Shown here: positions 47,886 through 59,081 of the stretch, piece by piece
Position numbering within the stretch: position 1 is the stretch's first letter
Layout: the number at the start of each line of letters is the position of its first letter
Assembly (NCBI RefSeq): GCF_047511655.1
Contig: NC_133389.1
Span: 29,797,501 to 29,861,500 of the forward strand
Reading direction: 5' to 3'
Length of the DNA stretch: 64,000 nucleotides
Origin: Castor canadensis
Lineage: Eukaryota; Chordata; Mammalia; Rodentia; Castoridae
Position numbers and translations under genes: made by a program
Notes under the pieces: generated by a model
What the model was told of the DNA's origin: nothing
Database searches by the model: none
Seen by the model: the letters and a program-made list of their open reading frames with translations, nothing else

Positions 47886-47954
47886 TTAGGTTATTACAGT
47901 ACCTTCCAGAAAAAGTGCGCTAACTTCTGCACTAAGGTTTTCAAAATACACCTT

Positions 47955-48290
47955 TACTGCACTTCTAGCCCTCAGGAGGCAGAGGCAGGAAGATCTTGAC
48001 TTCAAAGCCAGTGTAGGCTCCATAGTGAGACCTGTCTCAAAACAAAACAAACAAACAAACAACAACAAAACAACCAAAAAAGCAATCTTAGGGCTGGGAA
48101 CACAGCTCAAGTGGTGGAGAACTACTTGTCTAGCAAGTTCAAGGTCCAGAGTTCAAACCTAGCACCACCAGAAAAATATCCACGTACACCTTTATCACAG
48201 TCTGCCTTCAAATAATACATTATACCATTTCAGATGTATTGTAAGAAACTTCCATGATGAGTTCAAACCCTAGTACTGCCAAAAAAAAAA
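47955..48290 (+). mobile_element. B1, ID-like half and a SINE tail
   Basis: B1 47955-48068 with (AAAC)n tail; right half 48090-48175; a short right-half end at 48256-48290. Confidence 0.75.
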
Positions 48291-48514
48291 GTACAAAGAG
48301 GAAAACAGTGAAATACCTTTTCCTCCCTTTCTGTACCGTATTTCTCATGCCCTTTGATTTTACTTACAAAAGATTTTGCTATGCAAGAATTTTTAGTATT
48401 TCCAAATATTCAAATAATTCAATCACTTCATTTATGGTTCCTAAGTTTTCATCATACACTTCTATGATTATTTAAAAATCAAAACATTAAGACTCTGTAT
48501 GATTTATTTTAGTA

Positions 48515-48690
48515 CCTTTATTTTAAATTTTTATATTTAAGTCTTTGATCCTTTGGGTAATCCTGACATAAGGCATGTAGCAGTATGGGTCTAGCACCAT
48601 GTGTTGAATTATCCATCTTTCTACTACTGACTTAAAAGGCCATGTTTTTTCATAAGCTAAATTCCTGCATATATTGACATTTGGAGGTAG
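48515..48690 (-). mobile_element. Old L1 fragment (distal ORF2)
   Basis: Plus strand TTTAAGTCTTTGATCC and AGCACCATGTGTTGAATTAT are the antisense of distal L1 ORF2. It is out of order relative to the piece at 46.8-47.9 kb, so it is a separate or rearranged fragment. AT-rich DNA from 48300 to 48515 may be part of it. Confidence 0.55.
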
Positions 48691-49073
48691 GCAAGTGAGC
48701 TGGTCAGAAAGAACAGCAAACCCCTGAGATGGAAGAGAAGGGATGGAAGAAACAGAACTGGAATTGCAGAACCTTCTAGCTGACCTAATGAGCTCGTGCC
48801 TAACAGCTGTCATAATGTTCACCTAATAGAGTCTGTGAAGGATCCTTAACTGCCAACCACATAGAGAACCAACAGGTAACAGAAAATGCTTTTTCTTAGA
48901 AAAACCGTATTTGGGCACAAAAATGTAATGCATAACCAGAAACCATTATTTTACCAATAAAAACATTATTATCTCTTCTAAGAGCATAGAAATTATGTTA
49001 TTAAAGAATGCCAAGAGTAAAAAAAAAAAAAAAATTAAAGTCCTGTTCAATTTACTTTGTTAGGAAAAGGATG

Positions 49074-49079
49074 TTTATT
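49074..49079 (-). terminator. HAUS1: HAUS1 polyadenylation signal AATAAA
   Basis: The minus strand reads TGACTAGAACCAAATAAACA from the HAUS1 stop onward, so a canonical AATAAA lies only 9 bases after the stop codon (49089-49091). Cleavage is expected near 49050-49060. The 3' UTR would be only about 30-40 bases, as I recall for human HAUS1. Confidence 0.85.
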
Positions 49080-49088
49080 TGGTTCTAG

Positions 49089-52000
49089 TCAGAGTTCCAT
49101 CATGTCTACTTTCCTTGTAAGTTCAGCTTCAATGATATCCTAAAGGAAGAAAGAAATATCACAAATAAATACCGTATATACAAATATAATATATGCTATA
49201 AGTTCTAATGATACTTAAGAGAAGCAAAAAAAGAAATTTTATCTTATTTATTCGTTTACTTTTTGTGGAGCTAGGGATTAAATCCAGGGCCTTGCACATG
49301 CTAGGCAAACACTACAACTGAGCTACATCCCCAGCCCTTGTTTTTTAGAGACAGGGTCTTACTATGTAGCTCAGGCTGGGCTTGGACTTCAGATTCTGAG
49401 TGCTGGGATTTACAGGTATGTATCACCATACCCAGCTTAAACCAGAAAAAATTTAAAATACCATTATGAGTATCAAATATGCTTTTAGACATTTCCTTGC
49501 TTCTATACCTTCCTTCTCTTCCCTCCAATACCACCTAAAAGTTTTCAGACTCCTAACTGATTCTAATAAATATGTGAAGGGGGAAATAAACCTTAAGACA
49601 AGAATCTATGTGGTGATATACTGCTAGATTACTCTGGCCTTTACTTCTAAAGCAACATACTTCCACGATGTCTCTCACATAACCTCTTTTCCATTCTCAT
49701 CATGACTGTCCTTATTACTTCTCATCTGGCCTACATAAGTCAACTGGTTTATGCAATTTGCTTTCTTTCTCCTCCAATTCTGCTTTCTACACTGGTTATA
49801 GAACAATCTTCCTAAAGCACTGGCCTGAGAAAAAAGCACAGCTTTGATCACATTTCTCTCGAGCTTAAAAAACAAGGAAACACACAACTTTCACTAGTTC
49901 CCCTGCAGCATCCAACCAAGCTCAACCCTCTTTATATTTAGAACTCTTTACATCATAAACCAATTATCTTTTGTTTCTTTGTTTGAGACAGGGTCTTGCT
50001 GTGTAGTCCAGGCTGGTCTAGAACTCACTATGCAGCCCAGGCTCACCTTGCACTGATGATCCTCCTGCCTCTCAGCCTTCTCAGTGCTGGGATTATGGAT
50101 GTGCACCACCATGCCCAGCATAAACTCTATCTCAGGTTGTATACTCCTAAGCAGCTGGACCTCATCAATTGTCACACCTTGGGAAAGTCTTCCATTTTTT
50201 AGCTCCTGTGCCTTTGCAATAATTTATATATATATATATATTTTTTTTTTATAAATATAAATTTTTTTTTGAGACAGGTCTTGCTAGATTGGCCTTGAAC
50301 TCATGAGCTTATGCAATTCTCCTTCCAAACAGCTGAGACTACAAGCACAAAGGTTTTTCGTTATTGCTGTTTTTGCTGGTGATAAAACCCAGGGCCCTGC
50401 AAATGCCAGGTAAGTGCTCTACCACTGAGCCACACCCCCAGCCATGCCTTTGCTAAGTTTCTTTTTGGTGGGACTGGGGTTTGAATTCAGGGTTTCATGA
50501 TTACAAAGCAGGTGCTCTACCACTTGAGCCACACCTCCAACCCTGCTAATTCTTTTTTACCTAGAATATTCCATATCTCTTAACCCCTCTTTTCCACTAG
50601 GGAAATCTATATAAAATCTTAAAAGATATAAAACACCACTATGCATTTTTCATGAAAAGAAAAATAAACACACAGACATGCCAAAAGATATTAAGAGATA
50701 CATATGGGAATAACAGAGCAACTCTGGGACTGCAGTTTACCTCTGAGGAGCAAAGAAAGATAGAAGATTAAGGGGGGCTTTAGCTATATCAGCATTCATT
50801 TTACTTTTTTAAAATTTGAAGAAAAAAATGGGAACTACTTACCAATTCTCTCTTTGCTTCTTCAATTTTCACTTGAGCAAGAGATGGATTCTTTTCAAGA
50901 AAAATAAGAAAAGGTTATAGAGTTCCAACGCAGACACAAAGGTAGAAAAAAAGCATGCCACAATTACTTTCAAAAGGCATAAAAATGTACAGAGGTAACA
51001 TCCAACATACATATAATACTGAAATTCACCACTGACTTTACTTTCTTATTTGTATTTGGCTTTTTGAGACACGGTTTCACTAAAAAGCCTAGTCTGTTCC
51101 TCAAACTCTTGATTCTGCTGCCTCAGACTCCTGAGTGCTGGGATTACAGGTGTGTAACACCACATCAGGCCCACTTTGACTTTAAATCCTTTAACACCAA
51201 CCCACTATTTCCATAATCATTTAGTGCCTCTGGGGAAGGTTTGAGAAAACAACTTAAAAAGAAAAGCCCAGGGAATAATTACCGGCATTAAATCTAAATA
51301 GGACTCCAATTTTTTCTTCAAAGGTACAGTCTGTTGTTTTAGTTCTGCCAGTTTCTGGGAGTGAAAAAAAAAAAACACAAACAGAGTAATAGAGATAGTC
51401 ACAATGTAACTAAATACTGCTCACTTCTGAAATAAAATAAAGCATTATTTTATTAGAATAATTTATCTTTTTTAATTTTTTTTTTTTTTTGGCAGTACTG
51501 GGGTTAAACTCGGCCTCATGCTTGGTAGGCAGGCACTCTACCAGTTCTTTTATTTAAATTTTTTTGTGGTGTTAGGGATCAAACCCAGAGCCTTGTGCAT
51601 GCTAGGCAAATGCTCTACCACTGAGCTGCTTCTCCAGCCAAGGGTATTTTAAATAAGGTATTAAAGAAGTTCAAATAGATAGACTCACTTCCAATGAAAA
51701 TAATACTTCCAAGTTGTTTAAAATAGTAAAGTTAAACTCCCATTTACTAGGAATAGGACTGAGGGTCTGGTGGAATGGTTCAAGTGATAGAGTACCTGCC
51801 TAGCAAACATGAGGCTGAGTTCAAACCCCAGTATCACCAAAAAAAGAAAAGGCTGAAGGCCTTTCGGCTGGAACAGTCATCTCTCAGTAATTCACCAAGT
51901 GACGAACACAAAGGGAAAGAGGAGAGGAACTAACATATGTTTTTAGGCCTTTTGGGAAACTTGGAGCTGTTCTTTTGGCCAGTACATGCGAATCTAAAGA

Positions 52001-55000
52001 AGGGTGATACTGTAGATATCAAGGGAGTGGGTACTGTTCAAAAGAGAATGCTCCCCAATGTTACCACAGCAAAACTGGAGTAGCCTACCGTGTTACCCAG
52101 CATGCTGTTAGCACTGTTGTTAACAAATGAGTTAAGGACAAAACTCTTGCCAAGGGAAATTAATGTGTGTATTGAGCATATTAGGCACTCTAAGAGCCAA
52201 AATAGCTCCCTGAAATGCATGAAGGAAAACGACCAGAAAAAAACACAGGTTCAACTGAAGTGCCAGCCTGCTCTACCCAGAGAAGCACACTTCATGAGAA
52301 CCAATGGAAAGGAGACTGAGCTACTGGAATCTATTCCCTACAAATGCATGTAAGAAAATACAAGACTCTGGTCTGTAAGAAAAAGAAAAAGAGACAAAAA
52401 AAAATAGGACTGAAGTATGCTATCTAGAAACACAAAACAATGAACTTAAGAGGAATAAGACTGTAAAGTGCCAGGAGCTGGTGGCCCATGCCTATAATCC
52501 TAGCTACTCAGGAGGCAGAGATTAGGAGGCTCTCAGTTTTAAGACAGCCCAGGAAAACAGTTCTCAAGATCCTATCTTGAAAAAAACCATCACACAAAAA
52601 AAAAAAGGCTTGGGGAGTGTCTCAAGGTGTAGCCCTGAGTTCAAATCCCAGTACCGCCAAAATAAATAAATAAATAAATAAATAAGAAAGAATGTTAAGT
52701 AACAAGTAGAATCTCAAATATTTATTAATTGTTGATTTTGTTTACTTATTTATGGTGGTACTGACGTTTGAACTCAGGGCTTTGCACTTGCTTTACTGCT
52801 TGAGCTATATCTCTAGGCCCTGAATACTCAACTTTAGATTCTAAGAATCAAAGTACAAAAACTTAAAATAAAATAAATAAAAAATAAAATAAAATAAACT
52901 CTCCTATTTCTCCCTCTTTCCACCAAAGTAGATAAAATCCTTATACAACCCAAAAGCCCAGAATTGTTATTTTTTGGTGGTACTGAGGTTTGAACTCAGG
53001 GCCCTACCTGGCCCCCAGCCTAAAAACCCAGAATTGGATTTGAAAACTACAGGAGTTTTGAGACCTGCACTTTTACTGTGCACAGAAAGAAAAGAAAGAG
53101 GAGCACCTAAATGATTAGCACAGAAACATTTACATTTCTTTAATAAGTCAGTTATATATTAGTAAGTTTCTAACCTACAATATCACAGAAAGGAGACCAA
53201 ACAATGTAGAATACATACAGCTAAATGATAACAAAGATAAAATACTGGTAATGTAAAGTACAAAGGTATGGGTGATGATGTAGCTCAACAGTAAAAAGCT
53301 TGCCTAGAATGTGTGAGGCCTTGGGTTTGATGCTCAGTACCACAAAAAAGAAAAAAAAAGTACAAATGTAAAGGAAAAGAAATCAAGTTCATAGTGAGTA
53401 AATGCCCTAAAAAAATTACATGAAAAAGAGGACTGTGGACCAATATTTTAAAGTATTAAGTATTAAGAGATGGGACCTTTAAGAGGTGATTAGGTAGAGC
53501 CCTCATGAATGGGATTGATGTACTTTTGGTGGGAGTGGGTTCCTGATGAAATTGATGAGTCTGACTCATGCTCATTTGGTATCTTAGGACAGACACACCA
53601 GAAAATCCTCATGGTCGGGGGCAGGTGACCCAAATAATGTATACATGTTAGTAAATAAGTAAATGCAAAATGATAAAATAATATAATAAAAGAAGGTCCT
53701 CACCAGATGTGGTTCTTTGAACCTAGGCTTCCCAGCTTCCAGAACCATAAGCCAAATAAACTTTTATTATTTATAAATTATGCAGTCGGGTGGCAGTCTG
53801 TTACAGTAGCAGAAAATGGCTCACCTCTGATAGTGCTACTAGGGACTGATGAGATAGAGAACCATCCATGCCTCTAGCTGAAAGCTGTTCCTAGAATTAC
53901 AAAACAGAGGGTCAGTTTAAAATAATTTATTTGAAAGTGATCACAATGAAATATGAAATACTTTCAACGTATAATATAGTAAAGAAGAGCTAAAAAATCA
54001 CAGATGAAAAATTGTTTTGTTTTTTGGGAGGACTGTGGTTTGAACTCAGGGCTTCACACTTGGAAAGCAGGTACTTTACTGCTCAAGCCACATCTCTAGT
54101 CCACAGATAAAAAATTATACACAAATCTAAGCCCTCATTTCCATAGTATAGTGGTTACCATGCTTGCCTCACAAATCTAAGCCCTTCTATGTTACACATG
54201 AACTCTTTTTTTTTGAGACAGGGTCTCACGTTGTAGCTCAGGCTAGCCTTGAACTTTAACATTCGATCCTCCTGCCTCTGCCCTGCCAAGTGCTGGAATA
54301 ACGAGTGTGTACCACCACCACACCCAGCTCAGTGTGAATCCTTTCTACACTCACGTGACAAGACAGGTACAGTTTAAGCGCCTGGACTTCAGAGCCTAAA
54401 TGCCTGATTCTGAACCTCAACTTCATCTTTACTTTTTTACTTTTATTTTTTTGGTGGCACTGGGGTTTGAACTCAGGGCCTCACACCTGCTAGGCAGGCA
54501 CTCTTATGGCTTAAGCCACTCCATCAACCCTTTTTTGTGATGGGTTTTTTGAAGATAAGGTCTCAAGAACTATTTGCTTGGGGTAGCTTCAAACCTCCAT
54601 CTTCCTGATCTCTGCGTCCTAGGATTACAGGCATGAGCCACCATGCCTGACCAAACCTGAACTTCTGCTAAGGAGTCAAGTAACCTTGAGCAAGTCATGT
54701 GTCTTCCCTTCAGTTCCCACATCCATAAAAAGGAAGTAATAATACTGCCCCATTGTGAGACTGAAGGTTGAAAAGAGCTAGCCATATTCAGTCCTTCATA
54801 CGCACCTCTGCAGCTTTGATTCCAAGTCTGAACTCCTCTGACTTTGCTTTTAGGAAGTCCATGTTCTGAAGACGACTGTCGACTTTGGCCCTTTCAGTAG
54901 ACAGATGCAGCTCTGCCTTCTTGAGATCACTTTGAAAAGTAAAATTAAAAGCATTTTCTTCTACTCCTCCTCCTCAATGAAATGATTATAAAAAAGAAAA

Positions 55001-55653
55001 AAAGACTACTAATTTTTAGATTCAACAATGGTTTAGCCAGTAGTAGATAACCTATTTGCTGGATTCTCTACCATAAATTTTATGTCCTAGACTAACATGC
55101 ATTCTTCCAGGTCATCTTCCTCTTCATGTTGCCATCTGGGATTTTTCTCAAGGAGTAATACAAAATGACTTTAAATTTAACCTATGCCAATTATTCTTGG
55201 AGAAAGTAAATCTGCTACTTGAAAATTAACTTAATATATATCAAAGTCAATTTGAGAAAGGCCCAAAGCCCTATCTACTAAATGTGACAGGACACAATGC
55301 CTGGCACAAACACTTTCAATACTTGTTGAAAAAATTAATACACCACATTTATATAATCCTCTCTGGGTCAACAAGGACCTAAAGGCGGCTCATAGCAGCA
55401 AAGAGAGATATCAGAGAGTAAGAAAACACAGCAAAATATATAATGTGCCAGACACTGGTTGCTCACGCTTGTAATCCTAACTACTCAGGAGGCAGAGATC
55501 AGGAGGATTGCAGTTTGAAGCCAGCTTGGGCAAATAGTTCCTCAAGACCCTATCTCAAAAAATTCCTTCACAAAAATAGGGCTGGTGGAGTGGCTCAAGG
55601 TGAAGGCCCTGAAGTCAAATCCCAGTACCAAAAAAAAAAAAAAGTATATATAC

Positions 55654-55709
<56 letters not shown>

Positions 55710-58700
55710 AGCCTATGAAGATATATATATATATATATGTATATGTATATATATGTATATTTTTTTTTTTTTTGATGGGTTTTTTTCAAGTTAGAGTCTT
55801 GTGAACTATTTGCCCAGGTTGGCTTTGAACCATTATCTTCCTGATCTCTGCCTCCTGAGTAGCTAGGATTATAGGCCTGAGCCACTGGCATGTGGAATGT
55901 GGTAGTTTATGAGTTGAAAATATCACATGCATTTTGAAAATTATAAAACCCACATCATTTATAAAAGCAAAACACGAAGGTAATAAATTATATAAAGTAA
56001 ATGGTAAAAATGTAGAGCCAACTACCTTCTACCTTCACTCAAGTCATCTTCTAGTTAAAAAAGTTTAATGGACCCATTTTCTAATGTGCTTTTAAAAATC
56101 ATACCTACTGTCAAAATTAATTATAACATCCTGTTAATGTCTTTATCATCAAAAATGTCAATTCACTTACTCTTGTAGACATTTTTCTAATACTAAAGTT
56201 GCAGTTAGATTTTTTTCAAGTTTTCCCAATTCAAGCTTGATTTCTTCATTTTTTGATTTGGTACGAGAAAGATCAGAGGTCAAATCATTTACTGCAGGGA
56301 TAAAGCTAAAAGAAGACTCTGGTTACATATATGCGTTAAGGACAATAATTATAATTATTTGTTATTCCTAAAAATGATCTTATTGTTTTGTAGATTCTTA
56401 TACAATCACAGTTTTCATACCTTTATGCAAGTTTTACATGCTGTTCATTTCACCTGGAATGTCCTTCAGCTGGCAAAGACCCATTTGTCCTTCAAAATTC
56501 AGGTATGATTTGCCCTTGTCCTGAATTCACTATCTTTTTATCTGTGCTTGCTAGCTACAACTTGTATTCTTGTGCTGTTGCAACTTGTCATACGGTGATA
56601 GTGCTTGCTTTCTTTTTTTTTTTTTTTTTTTTTGTGGTAGAAGTTTACATGTCCTTCTCCCTTATTGGACTGTGTAAAGATGGGTACTATCCTATTCACT
56701 TCTGCTTCCCTAGTGTTTCTACATGTACCCTACACCTGACATTTGGTGTGTGATGAACTGACTTAATTCAAGTCTACAATGCTGTTGCCATATAGCCTAC
56801 CTGTTCTTTTACCTCTGAGCATATGTATATATATTTAAGTATATATCTATGTATCTGTATGTATGTATTTATAAGTTCCCAACTCTTATACTACCAACTA
56901 AGCAGACTAGCTGTGCAGTTTTCTAGTTGTGATAAGTCACAGTAGTAGTCCTAGCTAAGATATGACCAAAATTGACTCACATGGACTTTGGAGTCAGATT
57001 GGGTTAGCATCCAAACTGCCATTTACTAGGTTGGAGAAATAGTTAACCCACCCCTCCAGAGCCTCAGTTTCTTCTTAGGGTTGTTGGAAGGATCGTGTCA
57101 TTAAATAAGTGAAATGTCTATCACCAAGAATGAAGGGCTACTCAATAAGGTAGGGACACACCAAAATTCACCTTGCTTAACAGATCAACTGCTTTTCTTA
57201 TTCACAGGGAACAATTAAAGTGATACCTAATCCCTTTCCAGAAATATATGAGAATCGACCCTCGAGACATTATCCTTGGAAGAAGAACACACTAAAAATT
57301 AACCAATGCCAAATTTATCTGAATTAATCTTACTCACTATCAAAAGTAAAGAGTTAATTAAAATTCTGTGCTTTTGCATTTATTGTTAATTTTCTATTTA
57401 GAATTACTGTAAGAACCAAAAGGCCTTAGAGTAAGACCTTACAACATGATTTCACTTTTTTTTTTTTTTTGCAAGGGGGTGGGGGACTATGAAGTTAGGG
57501 CTAGGTGCTTGTAAAACAGGCACTCGACCACTTGAGCCACTCCTCCAGTACATTTTGGTCTGGTTATTTTGGAGATGGGATCTCAGAACTGTTTTCCCTG
57601 ATTGGCCTCATGCCATAATACTCCCCATCTCTGACTCCCAAGTAGCTAGAATTACAGGCATAAGCCACCAGCACTTGGTTAACAACATGTTCTCTTTTGA
57701 GAACAGAAATTAAAACTGTCACAATAAATTACCTTGCTAGTGAGGTATCCTTTGTTTCAAGGGCCACTGCACTGTCAACCAAAGCATTCAGATACCTAGA
57801 ACCAGTGCCAGACAAATTGGCAGGAGAAAAATTCACACTCTCCATAAGAAGGTCTTGAAGATGCTTGGCTGAAAAGACAAATGAGTTTCATAGTGATTAA
57901 GATGCCTTGTCTTTTTTTTCTTTTAACTTTTACATCTTTATTGGGGTATATATAACTCATGCCATACAATTTATCCACCTAAAGTGTACAAATCAATGCC
58001 TTTAAGTATATTTATCAACATAATCTATTTCAGAACATTTTTCTTCACCCCATAAAATAAGCCCCACATCCCTTAGTCATCACTTTTCAATCTCCCAACC
58101 CATGAAATCCTAACAACCCTTTCTGTCTCTATTCATTTGCCTATTCTGGTTAACATTTTTTTTTTTTCCTGTCCGTGCTGGGGTTTGAACTCAGGGTCTT
58201 GCACTTGCAAAGCAGGCTCTCTACCACTTGAGCCATGCCCACTTGCCTATTCTGGACATTTCATATAAATGTTGTCATACAACATGTGGTCATTGATGAT
58301 TGGCTTCTTTCACTTAGCAAAATGATTTCAAGGTTTATCCATACTGTAGCATGTATCAGTACTTCATTCCTTTTATGGCTGAACAATATTCTGATGTATG
58401 GACACACTACATTTTATTCATCCATTCATCCACTGAGGGACATTTGAGATCTTTTCACATTCTGGATATTATGAAAAACAGTTATAAAAATTCACATATA
58501 GATTTTTTCTTTTCTTTTCTTTTTTTTTTTTTTTGATGGGACTGGGTTTGAACTCAGGGCTTTACACTTAAAAGCAGGCGCTCTACCACTTGAGCCACAC
58601 CTCCAATCCATTTTGCTCTGGTTAGCTAGGCAGGTGCTCTACCATTTGAGTGACTGCTCCAGCCCTTGCTCTGGTTATTTTGAAAACGGGGTCTTTCAAA

Positions 58701-59037
58701 CAGCTATCGTCCCAATCTCAGCTTCCCAAATAGCTAGGGTTACAGGCTTGACATTCAAAATTCTAGACATAAATCTCACCTTCTGATTCATATTCGCTTG
58801 CTTTCTGTTTCAAGTCCTCTATTACCAAGTGGACATCTCTGTCCCGGACCTTGTTGTGTTCTGAAAGGTGATATAAAATCTCTGTGGTTCTTGGGTTCAC
58901 TTCATACTGTGGAATAGGATGATCCCCAAAGATTTTTTTCAACCAGGCAGCAACCTAACCATTAAAAGGAAGACAAATATGATAAGCCTTGTTTATTATA
59001 ATGCCATCATCAGAATATGACAAAGTGCTCAAGATAC

Positions 59038-59081
<44 letters not shown>

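Noticed and set aside
52090-52353. Functional RPL21-like small protein
   Set aside because: The frame is only the C-terminal half of a retrocopy that lost its start codon and has earlier stops.
55645-55760. Origin-like AT-rich element
   Set aside because: Pure TA dinucleotide expansion beside a SINE tail explains it.
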